Source of the DNA: Chelydra serpentina
Lineage: Eukaryota > Chordata > Testudines > Chelydridae
Direction: 5' to 3'
Length of the DNA stretch: 64,000 nt
NCBI GenBank assembly: GCA_037349315.1
Contig: JBAIAC010000027.1
Location: forward strand, 15,051,501 to 15,115,500
Shown here: positions 34,905 through 54,660 of the stretch, in pieces
Position numbering within the stretch: position 1 is the first letter of the stretch
Layout of the letters: every line of letters starts with the position of its first letter
Position numbers and translations under genes: made by a program
Notes under the pieces: generated by a model
Told to the model about the DNA's origin: nothing
Databases searched by the model: none
What the model saw: the letters and a program-made list of their open reading frames with translations, nothing else

Positions 34905-35960
34905 TCATCTTCTTGCTATGACCCAAGACCTCTTGATGCCAACTGGCAGGGGCACAGGGATCCCCTGGGTTCACCAAAAGGGGTCTTATAACATCTCTAA
35001 TCAAATCCTGGGTTATACTGGTCATCATAATCATTGAGAGATGTATATATGGGAAATATGTGAGCAGTTATATACAGTATATAGCAAAAATTAGGTTCTC
35101 TGGGTTTATGAGTTAAGGTAGGTCACCAAAGGGTGGTCCACACACTCCAGGCAAGCAGGGGGGAAAGAGATACGTATCTCACTCTGGCTGGTCATATGCA
35201 AATTGAGTATTGTATAGTTCACAATTGATGCCCATTTACCATCCGGGCAAAACGCTAATCAATGGGTAGAGGGGACTGGAGGCAAAAACAAAACCAGCAG
35301 GAGTTATCCTGTTCTGGAGTAAGACAATGAACTTTTGAAACTCTCTGGAGTGTAGCTGAACCCCAGGAATTCCTTCAGTCTGTCTGGATAACCTGCCAGC
35401 GGGCTTGGTCTTCAGAGATGGGATCTCAGCCAGACTGGTTGAAAACACTGGGGAAAAGACTTGAGGCAAGCTATCTTCTAAGAAATAGTGGAATGCCTTA
35501 CTAGGTAAGTCAAGGCTCTAGAAAGCAGGTTATGATTTTGTTTTATATGTAACCACTTGTCTCCAGTAGTCTCACTCTCTATCACTGGAATCTCTGTTCT
35601 TTAAATCGTCAACTTATTCTGGTTTTCATTTTCTGTATAACTCAGCACTGTGTGTTAAGCAGAAGGTGATCCTGAGTTGACTCTTACAAGCTGGTGTGTG
35701 CTCTTCCGTTGGGAGTAGCGAATCAGAGTTCTGTGAAAGTTCAGGGGAAGGGGCTGAACACTCCAGAAGGATGCTCCGAGGACTCGGGTTGGCGTGTGCC
35801 TACTGCTAACCTGTACAGAGAGCGCGCGAGGCCTGCGTTGCCAGAAGCTGGTGGTTTCCGGGAGCTGACCCCAGGCAGGCACAGACAACACTTCCTCACA
35901 CTCAGGGTAGGTGGTGGCGAGAGGTCTCACAACCCTGAATACCCCTCGGAAGCATCCCTC
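34905..35960 (+). repeat. LTR-like interspersed repeat, copy 2
   Basis: Second copy of the repeat at 6660-7666, in plus orientation inside the intron between GTF2IRD1 exons 33036 and 36472, antisense to the gene. It keeps blocks lost in copy 1 (CTGGTCATCATAATCATTGA, GATGTATATATGGGAAATAT). There is no coding capacity. Confidence 0.6.
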
Positions 35961-36329
35961 TAGCTGAGTGCAGAGAGGCCATATCACCGTAACAAAGCTT
36001 TTGGTTAGCAAAGTGTTCTTTATACATTACAATAGTCTCATCGCTCGGGGGCATCGACCTCAAGTTACTTTTCAGTTGAAAGTTCCTTAGCAATGTGAGC
36101 AACTACCTAATGAAAAACATCAGCAGTACGTTCATTGGGCCGGATCCTCAGTTTGTGTTAATGGACATCGCTCCCCTGACATTTAGCCAGTTGTTTGCTA
36201 GAGATGAGGACACGCTGCCTTATCTTGTTTCCTAAGAATATGAATTGGACCCCAACCATTCCATAGCCTGGTAGGATTCCATATGTAGCTGAGAGACCCG
36301 AGCATTCTTACAAATGTAAAATTGGAGAT

Positions 36330-36420
36330 ACTGTGGACCAGATCCTCCGCCCGTGTAAACTGTTGTAGCTCCATTGCAACCCATGGAACTATGCCAATTT
36401 ACACCAGATGGGGATTCCGG
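36330..36420. repeat. Palindromic MITE copy
   Basis: GACCAGATCCTCCGCCCGTG, GTAGCTCCATTGCAACCCAT and CAATTTACACCAGATGGGGA form a loose palindrome typical of a small family also seen near 24895, 36134, 46450-46630 and 52250. It ends about 50 bp from the donor of the exon 36472-36664. Confidence 0.55.
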
Positions 36421-36470
36421 CCTTACATGTTTAGAAAAGACCCCAGAAGTACAGGAGCTATTGAGACTTA

Positions 36471-40056
<3,586 letters not shown>

Positions 40057-40968
40057 TGTCACGTTGTGGTGACCAAGGAATCTGTTTATGTGCAATTTAT
40101 GGATTCTAGGTGATGCTATGAACTCTCTCTGTATGTACCTATGTCAAACTACAAACGCCATTTGGACTGTAAGGTAGCCGTGTGCCTTCTGTGCCATCTC
40201 CAACTTCAAGGGGTGGTGACAGGGGGCTAACAATGGAGTGTCGTTAAACCTTGATGATGCCCTATTCAAATGGAAGCACTCTTGGACAAAGAGCTGACTA
40301 CCACCCAGGGCAAACCAGTTCTTCAAGTCTTGGCTCTAGAGGGGTGGTGATCAAGGAACAGATTCCCTGAGAGGGGGATGAGGGGGCATTGCGGCTGACT
40401 GGAGAGGTCACATGGAAAAGGAGACAGGAAGTTATAAAAGGAACAGGTCTGCTAAGTTGGAGGCAGCAGCTTTCTCTCACTGACCAGAACAGGAAAAGAA
40501 CCATGGGGTAGAGGAGTGTAGTCCAGGAGAGGGGACTGACCAAATCCCAAAGAACACTGAAGAGTGATGAGGAAACTCAGGCATGGAACTACAGGTCTTA
40601 GATCGGTATATCTCTTGGAACAGGGATTTTTTTTTTAGTAAGCCCTTTGCCAAGCCCGTGCCTGTTTGCTTCAATTATTGTGTGTCCCTGGAGGAGTACA
40701 CAATCAACAAGAATGCTCACAGTACTACAGGATGCTTGCAGGGGTGGGGGTCAGCACTTGACCTGGAGGGGGTCACAGCTAAGTCACAGGGTTCCTCTTT
40801 CAGGAGGGATATCAGAGAGTCTGTCCCTAGGGAGCATGTCAGAGAGGCGGAAACCAGAGTTTATGTCTGAAGCTTATCCAGTGAGAAAGGGGTGCTCAAA
40901 AACACATGGGCGCAAACACAGCAGCCTGGTAAGTTCCCACCAGGGGGAGCCTGATCAGGGATGTGACA
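40057..40968 (+). mobile_element. Probable LTR with TATA box
   Basis: Ends TGTCACGTTG and GATGTGACA are inverted, a TTATAAAAGGAAC box lies at 40431-40443 and the length (about 0.9 kb) suits an LTR. I see no matching 5-bp flanking repeat, so either the ends are misplaced or the copy is rearranged. It is antisense to GTF2IRD1. Confidence 0.5.
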
Positions 40969-47009
<6,041 letters not shown>

Positions 47010-47057
47010 CATTCAAAGCAGCGTAAGCTTTTTCCAGTGATGTTATCCGTCTAGGGG
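47010..47057 (-). CDS. Candidate 48-nt cassette exon of GTF2IRD1
   Basis: On the minus strand a long pyrimidine tract with a possible branch site (TTTTAAC) leads to a TGTAG acceptor, then 48 nt open in one frame (PRRITSLEKAYAALN), then a GTATGT donor. It starts with two and ends with one nucleotide of a codon, and the next exon (42362-42439) starts with two, so inclusion or skipping keeps the frame: the joined codon becomes GAC (Asp), the residue expected at that point. Its position, between the last two TFII-I repeats, would place it in the inter-repeat linker. I do not recognise the 16-residue peptide from any human isoform. It could be a real alternative exon or a chance pseudo-exon; splice signals favour the first. 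Confidence 0.5.
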
Positions 47058-48776
47058 CTACAGCACAAGTTAAAAGGAGAGAAAGAGAGAGAGAGCAATG
47101 AGTGCTGTTTCTCATTAGTTCCTTTGCACAATATTCAAAAACAGCACAAATCCCAGTACAGCATTGTAAATGACAACATGAACCTCCTCTGGTCACTAAT
47201 CTCATTGGTGGAAAGATCTCATCAGCAGATAAATATTGCTATGAGAACTTCATAAACATGATCAGGTGGCATAAAACAGGCCCCAGTTCAACAGAACTAC
47301 TCAACTGCATGAAGCTAAGCACACTCTTAAAGGCATTGTTGGAATTTGGGCTGTGTTGATTACAGGACCCCTTCCTCACCATGTTTCAGTTGTTTTGATA
47401 CACTGCTGGTCATGCTGAAGGAAGAAGCCCTCTAGCCCAGGACGCAACTAACTTTAACTTTAAACATATATTCATTACACTGAATACGCATGGAGTGAAA
47501 TTCAACCTTAGCTTGTGGTCCTGGGTGAGAAATGGTGCCGAGAACTGCACAGGGCTGAATTACACACTGGGTGCACAGCATCCTTATTTGCTCGTTCTCT
47601 TTCCAAGCTTAGCCAGGATGGAAGAACTCGTTTATATTCCAGGGAAGCCTGCCACAGGCATTCAGGGGAGATATTGCAAACCACTCAATCACCTGCAAAC
47701 ATGCCACATAATCACCTCTGAAGTATATGTGACATCATGTGAAACACATACACAGAGGAAACGGAAATCTCCCCGTATGAGGAGCAGAATGTCCCAAGTT
47801 CTTAAATGTAAGTATGGCTAAAAAGGGAGAATAAATGTCATAGGGGGAACTTATACAGGCAAGGGATGAAGGGTGAAAGGAAGATTCTGAGAACTGCCTT
47901 TCTTAGGCAGTGCTGTGAAGAGTATAATAGAGAGATTACAGTCCTGCATGAGCTTTGATTTCCTGCCAGACTCAGCTTCCGTGCTGCAGTGGGGAGAAAA
48001 GAGCAGGATGAAGGGGCAAAAGTTGTACCTTGTGAGAGAAAAGGAACTCTGCAGTGCATTTATTAGGTGGCAGGGTGAGAGAGAGACCCGAAGCTGACTA
48101 CTGAAATAGCAGTGGAGATTGCAGCGAGGAAAATTCTAAGGCTAAAGCAGCTGAAAAGTAAACAGGATAATTGTGTTAGCTCTGTAGCAATGGGGAGGAA
48201 AACAGAAAAAGGGACCCCTAAGGAGATGCTGGCCCTAGTCACCATCTTTGAAATGACAAGTGATATAAAAAAGGAATGAATTTCCTGGGGAAAACCAACA
48301 GCAACAGAGCTAGGACCAGAATTTGCATTACGGTCCAAACAAAAAGGAAACAGATCATTCTGATAAAGCTGACAGTTCCATGGGGAGAGGGATGTGAGGA
48401 CACCGTGGCAAACAAGCTAATGAGGAGGAAAGTCTGAGCAAGCTATGGTAATGATAGAGGCTGGAGGTGATGGTGACTGGTGATGGATAGACAAGTACCC
48501 AGCGTGAATACGGTTACACAGAAAGAGCAGCATTCTGGGCACTGAAAAATTGTGGGGGGCGGGAGGAGAGACACAGAGAGAGAGAATTCACTAAGTGGAG
48601 ATACAAATCGTCTGTTAGGTTATACATAAGAGCAAACATTTCAAACTAAAGCTTACGAGAACGTGCACTGAAATAAATGAGATAAAACAGAGAACACAAA
48701 TATTTTTATATTCCTCATACCGAATGCACAAGTCTCTATAATCTCGTGCCCAGCCACTTGCAGAACAGACTCTTGG
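47058..48776. other. GTF2IRD1 intron
   Basis: No exon or classified repeat recognised, apart from a GA-rich run at 47080-47096 that forms the pyrimidine tract of the candidate exon on the minus strand. Confidence 0.45.
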
Positions 48777-49075
48777 GGCTGGTCTACACTAACCCCCCAA
48801 TTCGAACTAAGATACGCAACTTCAGCTACGTGAATAACGTAGCTGAAGTCGAAGTATCTTAGTTCGAATGAAAAGGTACTTACTGGGGGTCCACACGCAG
48901 CACGCAGGCTCCCCCGTCGACTCCACCTACTCCGTTCGCGGAGTAGGATTACAAGCGTCGACGAGGGAGCACTTCCTGGTTCGATTTATCGCGTCTAGAC
49001 AAGACGCAATAAATCGAACCCAGAAGATCGATTGGACTCCTCCGACGCAACGCGTAAGTATAGACGTACCCTTAT
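48777..49075. mobile_element. Hairpin-rich MITE
   Basis: Ends GGGGCTGGTCTACACTA and AGTATAGACGTACCC are imperfect inverted repeats. Inside are three strong hairpins: 48800-48869, 48926-48947 (9-bp arms, TTCG loop) and 48978-49020 (19-bp arms, one mismatch). No ORF. The target duplication could not be fixed. Confidence 0.65.
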
Positions 49076-49139
49076 TTAGCTCAGTGGAGTCAAATCGAAC
49101 AGAAAAAGCACGGCTACTCACCTTCTCGTAGCTGTTGTT

Positions 49140-49320
49140 GTTCGAGATGTGATGCTCACGTCCATTCCAGTTAGGTGTGTGCGCGCCGCGTGCAGTCACC
49201 AGAAAGTTTTTCCCCTAGCAGCACCCGTCGGGTCAGCTGTGGACCCCCCTGGAGTGGCGCTGTCATGGCGCTCAATATAGGACCTTGCCGACCCGGCGCC
49301 TCCTCAATTTCTTCTTGCCG
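49140..49320 (+). repeat. DIRS left inverted terminal repeat
   Basis: Contains CGTCCATTCCAGTTAGGTGT, CCCCTAGCAGCACCCGTCGG and GCCGACCCGGCGCCTCCTCA, the reverse complement of the right end with scattered mismatches. A second related block at 49425-49470 (CTTCGAGTGCTTGCTCATAT, CCAATTAGGTGACTCCC) looks like the internal complementary region used by DIRS elements to rebuild their ends. Confidence 0.8.
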
Positions 49321-49534
49321 GCTACTCCAACAGAGGGGAAGGCGGGCGGGTTTGGAACGGATATGAACAAAACATCTTGAAGAACAACCGTTACAAGAAG
49401 GTGAGTAACCGGTCTCTTCTTCTTCGAGTGCTTGCTCATATCGATTCCAATTAGGTGACTCCCAAGTCTTACCTAGGCGGTGGGGTCGGAGTTATGGAAT
49501 CGCTGATTGGAGCACCGCTCTGCTGAAAGCTGCA

Positions 49535-50490
49535 TCATCTCTGGCATACTGGACGATGGCATAAAAAGAGGTGAACGTATGCACCGAGGACCAAGTCCTG
49601 GGCCAGGAATGTCACTGACGAGGCCTGAGCCCTCGTGGAGTGTGCCATAAGTGCCGGAGCTGGGATTTTGGCTAACTCGTAGCATGTGTGGATGCAGGAC
49701 ATGATCCAGGAAGATATTCTTTGATATGAGACCGGGAGGCCTTTCTTCCAGTCAGCCACAGCTACGAACAACTGGTTTGACTTCCTGAATGGCTTAGTGC
49801 GCTCGATGTAGAAGGCTAGCGTCCGCCAAACACCCAGACAGTGCAGCCTCTGTTCTCGACTACTGGCGTGAGCCTTAGGAAAGAAAACGGGAAGGTATAT
49901 GTCTTGACTTGTGTGAAAATGTGACCCGACCTTAGGAAGAAATGCCGGGTGAGGCCTAAATTGCACCTTATCCTTGTGGAAGATCGTGTAAGGTGGGTCA
50001 GAGGTGAGGGCCTTCAACTCAGACACCCTGTGTGCTGAGGTAATGGCGACCAGAAAAGCTACCTTGTACGATAGCGACTTGCTCCCTCCTCTATCTAACG
50101 GTTCAAACAGGGGCCCCATTAGATTGGAGGACTAAATTCAGGTCCCACGCAGGGACTGGATGTCTAATCTGGGGATGGAGGTGTTCCAGGCCCTTGAGAA
50201 AACGTCCCACCCTGGGGTTGGCAAATACGGAGTGTCCAGATACTCCTGGGTGGAAGGCCGAAATGGCAGAGAGGTGTACCTTGATGGACAATGCTGCCAG
50301 GCCTTGTTGTTTTAGGTGCAGGAGGTACTCTAGGATGAGTGGGATAGGCACCTGGATCGGAGATGCGTGATGCTGGGCACACCAGCAAGTGAACCTTTTC
50401 CACTTAGCAAGATAAGTGGCCCTGATGGATGGTTTCCTGCTGCCAAGTAGGACCTCTCTTACTGGTTTCAAGCACAGAAGTTCCATGGGG
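49535..50490 (-). pseudogene. DIRS tyrosine recombinase, frameshifted
   Basis: N-terminal core-binding domain at 50103-50486 (SIRATYLAKWKRFTCWC, ILEYLLHLKQQGLAALSIKV) and catalytic domain at 49535-50119. Visible catalytic signatures are the first Arg in SAHRVSELKAL and the H-x-x-R pair in AHSTRAQ. The two domains lie in different frames, showing a frameshift near 50115. A second shift near 49600 removes the C-terminal part with the expected nucleophilic Tyr from the frame. The enzyme family joins circular cDNA to the target by site-specific recombination; this copy cannot. Confidence 0.85.
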
Positions 50491-50539
50491 TTTAATCATA
50501 AAGCTTCCAAGCCATGAGATGGAGGGACTTGAGGTCTGG

Positions 50540-51055
50540 GTGGAGCAGGCAACCATGGTCCTGAGTGATCAGGTCAAGGTGTAGTGGTAACGCAATCGGG
50601 GTGTCTACTGACAGTTGCAAGAGCCTGGTGTACCACTGTTGTCAAGGCCACGCCGGGGCCACCAGGATTACCTCCACTCTGTCACTGTGGACCTTGAGAA
50701 GAACCTTGTGCACCAGAGGGAATGGGGAAAAGGCATACAACAGGCCATCTTCCCAGGGTAGCAGAAACACGTCCGTGACTGAGCCCGGGCTGTGATTCTG
50801 GAGGGAACAGAACATCAGGCACTTCCTGTTGCTGCGGGTGGCAAACAGGTGGACCTGGGGAAACCCTCACCTTTGGAAGATGGAGTGTATGACATCCAGA
50901 CAGAAGGACCACTTGTGATTGCGGAATGATCTGCTGAGGTGGTCTTCCAGGTCATTCTGAGCCCCTGGTAGATACGACGCTTTCAGGTGAATGGAGTGGG
51001 CTATGCAGAACTCCAATAGCCGGAGGGCTTCTCGACACAACGGGGACCGAAATTG
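50540..51055 (-). pseudogene. DIRS RNase H end and linker
   Basis: The minus strand keeps FCIAHSIHLKASYLPGAQND, then LEDHLSRSFRNHKW and VHLFATRSNRKC, the usual C-terminal RNase H pattern of DIRS polyproteins (LPG..N..AD.LSR, then DLFAT). The linker with LPWEDGLLYAFPPFPL follows, with stops and frame changes. The reverse transcriptase that should precede it is absent. Confidence 0.75.
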
Positions 51056-51560
51056 ATGGTGCTAGCTCTGAAGTTTTTGGCACTGGGGGCTCCTCCCCAG
51101 GGACATGCCCCACTGGCCAGTTCCGAGGGGTTGGGTCCTGAAGTTGGGGAACCACTCCTCCCGTTTCCGGTGCCGCTTCTGACCCGGGGAATGGGACCGG
51201 TGCCGAGTGGTCTCCTACTGTTTCCGCACCGGGTCCGAATCCATCCGCGGTGCCATCTCCGCCGCTGCTGGGCCACTATGCACCGATGCACTCGGTGCCG
51301 GGTCCTGCCATGCAGATGCTGGTTGCGGTCTAAGTGTCGCCTCCATGAGGAGCTGCTTCAGTCTAAAGTCCCGCTCCTTCTTCATTCTCGGGCGAAACCC
51401 TTCGCAAATCCTGCGCTTAGCCGCCTGATCAGTTTCCCCCAGACACATAGAGCAAGCGTCGTGGGGGTCGCCCGTTGGCATAGGGTTGTTGCAGGACTTG
51501 CAGAGTTTGAACGGAACCCCCCACTCCCGACAGCAAACTATTAACACTATACTAACTAAA
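51056..51560 (-). pseudogene. DIRS gag-like region
   Basis: The minus strand encodes a CKSCNNPMP segment followed by GDPHDACSMCLGE, a Cys/His motif I associate with DIRS/Ngaro gag proteins, then a basic and glutamine-rich stretch. An in-frame TAG at 51215-51217 ends the main frame, and related sequence continues in other frames to the deletion point near 51055. It probably served in nucleic-acid packaging. It is not functional now. Confidence 0.65.
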
Positions 51561-51649
51561 CTAACGAAGGAAAACAAACACTCAGTAAATTGAGCTCGGG
51601 AAACGTGGAGAGCTTTCTGAGCAAGATGCCACAGTTCCAATGACCGTCA

Positions 51650-51836
51650 CTGGCGGTAAGAAGGAACTGAGGAGGCGCCGGGTCGGCAGGGTCATATATA
51701 GAGCACTATGGAGGCGCCACTCCAGGGGGCTCCACAGCCGACCCGACGGATGCTGCTAGGGGAAAACTTTCCAACGACTGTGCACGCGGCGCGCGCACAC
51801 CTAATTGGAATGGACATGAGAAATCACTCGAAGCAG
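51650..51836 (-). repeat. DIRS right inverted terminal repeat
   Basis: TGAGGAGGCGCCGGGTCGGC, CCGACCCGACGGATGCTGCT and CACCTAATTGGAATGGACAT pair with the left repeat over about 180 bp. A short GGTCATATATAGAGCACTAT segment could provide TATA-like promoter function on either strand. Confidence 0.8.
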
Positions 51837-52682
51837 CAGCTTGGGCTTTGTAACCAGCCGATGCAAATCACAACATTTCTGTGCAGAAGGTCTCAGTTTG
51901 ACGTGAAGCAGTGGACTCCCACGTTCACTTTTGCCGATTATGGAGAAACCAGATGCTTTTGTCTGTAAGTGTGCAGAGGTTACGGGATTGCGATGTGCAT
52001 CGGTTACTACAGTGCTGTTATCTACCATCCTGGAACCAGAGTTTCTGCCAAAGACGCCCGAGGCAGCAGAAAAAGCTTCCTGCTGGCAGGGAGGGAGCTG
52101 AAAAGCAATAAACTCCACCACCCTAGAATTACAGAGGACGGGGCTGGAAAGGCTCCCTAGGGTCCTGTCACTCATGACCATGCACCAGTACCCACACTCT
52201 CAGGGGGGTAAAATCCTCACCTTCTGTAAATTGTCATCGCTCAGCTGAACTCAGGGGAGCTGTGACGATTTACACCAACTGAGGATCTGGCTTCTATACA
52301 CCAACCTCCTAAAAGTTTAACTAGTCTGCTCTTCAGCACCTCTTGTGTTGCCTCCTCACCCATCTCCTCCTTTGGCAAACTATTACACTCCCAAATTGTG
52401 AAACCCTTACTCTGTGTAGTAGTAGTCCATGTAGTGAGGGTGGCATAGCTGGGGCCTAAGATAATGTATCCCCTACTAATATCTGTGTTTATGTTGCCTG
52501 GTGCTATACACTGAGGAGCAAGGTGCTACTCCTCAGTGTAAATAATGGGTTCACACTCTGGCCCTTCATTTTGTCCCCGGTTTTAATTCCAAACCACTGC
52601 TTAGTGTTTTGCTCCATTAATGAGTTTAAATGACTCCTTGTTGCTGCTGCCCCTATCATGAATGTGTAAACAGTGACATTAC
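51837..52682. other. GTF2IRD1 intron
   Basis: No exon seen. A palindromic MITE copy (GTAAATTGTCATCGCTCAGC ... GACGATTTACACCAACTGAG) lies at about 52225-52290. Confidence 0.45.
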
Positions 52683-53115
52683 ATCATAGAATCATAGGTC
52701 TGGAAGCGACCTCGAGAGATCATCTAATCCAGTCCCCTGCACTCATGGCAGGGCTAAGTATTGTCTAGACCAGCCCTGATAGGTGTTTGTCCAACCTGCT
52801 CTTAAAAATTCCCAATGGCGGAGATTCCACAACCTCCCTGGGCAGTTTATTCCAGTGCTTAACCACCCTGACAGTTAGGAAGCTTTTCCTAATGTCCCAC
52901 CTAAACCTCCCTTGCTGCAATTTAAGCCCATTGCTTCTTGTCCCATCCTCAGAGTTTGAGAAAAAAAATTTCTCCCTCCTCCTTGTAACAACTTTTTATG
53001 TACTTGAAAGTCGTCATGTCCCCTCTCAGTCTCCTCTTCTCCAGATTAAATAAACCCAATTTTTAAAATCTTTCCTCAGAGGTCATGTTTTCTAGACCTT
53101 TACTCATTTTTGTTG
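52683..53115 (-). mobile_element. CR1 LINE 3' fragment
   Basis: Starts CATAGAATCATAGGTCTGGA, then GACCTCGAGAGATCATCTAA, the reverse CR1 3' end, and continues into the reverse-strand ORF2 C-terminus. Less decayed than 18778-19500. Confidence 0.9.
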
Positions 53116-53373
53116 CTCAGCAAAATAACTCAGCTGAACTAAATGGGGTTCCATCCAGCAAGTTCCCTTTTCACTTCTCCCCTACAAACGATGCTTTCTG
53201 TGCCCTACATGGCTCACTGCATTTGTATGGGCAAGGCCAGATTCTGATCTGAGTGACCCCAGTGTAAATCTGAAGCAACTGCAGTGGAGTTACCCCACAT
53301 TTTCACTGGTGTAACCGAGAAGAGAATTCAGGTCACTGTCCCAATCCTGCTTGTTTACATATTGTCTCTAGGC

Positions 53374-53691
53374 CAGGGATCTCAAACTCAAATCACTATG
53401 AGGGCCACATGAGAACTAGTAAATTGGCCCGAGGGCCGCATCACTGAAATCTTTTCATACAATGATACAAAAGTATAGTCAAAAATGAAAATAATGAAGA
53501 GTAATATAGTATTCTATTAAACGTCAATATATTAACTTTTAAAAACTGTAATGCAGAGGGGTTGTAATAAAATATAAATACTCAGTAATGTTTGGAGTTT
53601 GGCTGCCAGTGGAGTCGGCGCCTATGGCGGGCTGCAGGAAATAACTCCGCGAGCTGCATGTGGCCCGCAGGCCCCGTGTTTGAGACCCCTG
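53374..53691. mobile_element. Short hAT-like element with 8-bp target duplication
   Basis: Ends CAGGGATCTCAAACTC and GTGTTTGAGACCCCTG are inverted repeats. The octamer CTCTAGGC flanks both sides (53366-53373 and 53692-53699). 318 bp, no ORF. Confidence 0.85.
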
Positions 53692-53699
53692 CTCTAGGC

Positions 53700-54429
53700 T
53701 GTACATGGTTTGCATCACATAACCTCTTTTCACGAATTATACTCTCTCCAATCGCTTGAGATCTTATTTGGACTCTCTCTTTTCTAATGACAAGCCCCCA
53801 ACTGAAACAGCTCAAAGTGTGGCTTACCCGGGGTATTAGCAAGAGGAATTCTTAACCCCCTGTTCTTACATATGAGATACCTATTTATACAATCCAATAT
53901 CGCCCCTTAATAAGCTCCAATATAATTTGCTACTGATCACCCCCTCCTCGAGCCTTCTCAGTGTTACTAATGGTCATTGTTTATTAATGGCATTACAACC
54001 ACACTTGGAGGCCCCAGGTGAGATCGGGGCACCACTGTGTTTATGGTGCGAGGGGCTGTACATGCAGAAAATAAGAGACAAATCCCTGCTCCGAAGATCG
54101 TACCATGTAACAAGATAAGTCAAAGTGTGGGTGGAAGGGAGGATCCGCACCCCCATTTTACAGATGGGAACTGAGTCACAAGGAGATCAACAAAAGGTGG
54201 AAGATTACGCAGTCCCCCCTACACATCTTTATCTTGAACTGTCCTGCTATTCCTGCTGCACCCCCTCTCCCTCTGCTCAGCATAATCATCACACTTGGTT
54301 CGCACACCCAATTTACATGGCTTTCAGACCAGCTCATACCACTGTCTAACTTCACCACTGAGTCTGGCCCAGAGGTTTCCATGGGAGTTAGATCTGCTTA
54401 CACCAGGGCTACATTTGGCCCAGGATGTG
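53700..54429. other. GTF2IRD1 intron
   Basis: Repeat remnants only (a MIR-like CATTTTACAGATGGGAACTG near 54154); no exon. Confidence 0.4.
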
Positions 54430-54660
54430 TAGAGGGGCATGCTGTTTGGTGGTGTACTGGGAAGGGGAGGAGCGGGGAGGAGGTGGGGCCGGGGCAGGGA
54501 TTTGGGGAAGGAGTTGGAATGGGGGCAGGGCAGCGGTGGGAAGAGGCGGGGCCACATGGAAGGAGTGGAGTGGGGGCGGGGGCAGAGGCGGGGGTCGAGC
54601 ACCCAGGGGAAAGTGGGGAAGGCGGCGCCTATGATCACAGGTGGTTTAGATAGGCGCCAA
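54430..54660. repeat. G-rich segment with GGCGCCTATG ends
   Basis: Runs of GGGG interspersed with GGGATTTGGGGAAGGAGTTG and ending in CGGCGCCTATGATCACAGG. Almost the same sequence occurs in the LTR near 17265-17375. ORFs here are glycine/arginine-rich artefacts. Confidence 0.6.

Larger units (their letters stand above)
49110..51836 (-). mobile_element. Internally deleted DIRS-type tyrosine-recombinase retrotransposon
   Basis: In minus-strand order the element holds an inverted terminal repeat, a gag-like region with a Cys/His motif, the end of an RNase H domain, the RNase H/recombinase linker, a tyrosine recombinase, and the opposite inverted terminal repeat. This order and the presence of a tyrosine recombinase in place of a DDE integrase define DIRS-like elements. 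The reverse transcriptase and most of RNase H are missing: gag-like sequence passes directly into RNase H near 51055. No target duplication is expected for this class. It lies in a GTF2IRD1 intron, same strand. Confidence 0.88.

Noticed and set aside
40057..40968. Claim of a solo LTR with target duplication
   Set aside because: The flanks do not show a matching 5-bp repeat, so only a probable LTR is listed.
54234..54653. Glycine-rich 139-codon ORF
   Set aside because: Produced by the G-rich repeat shared with 17265-17375.
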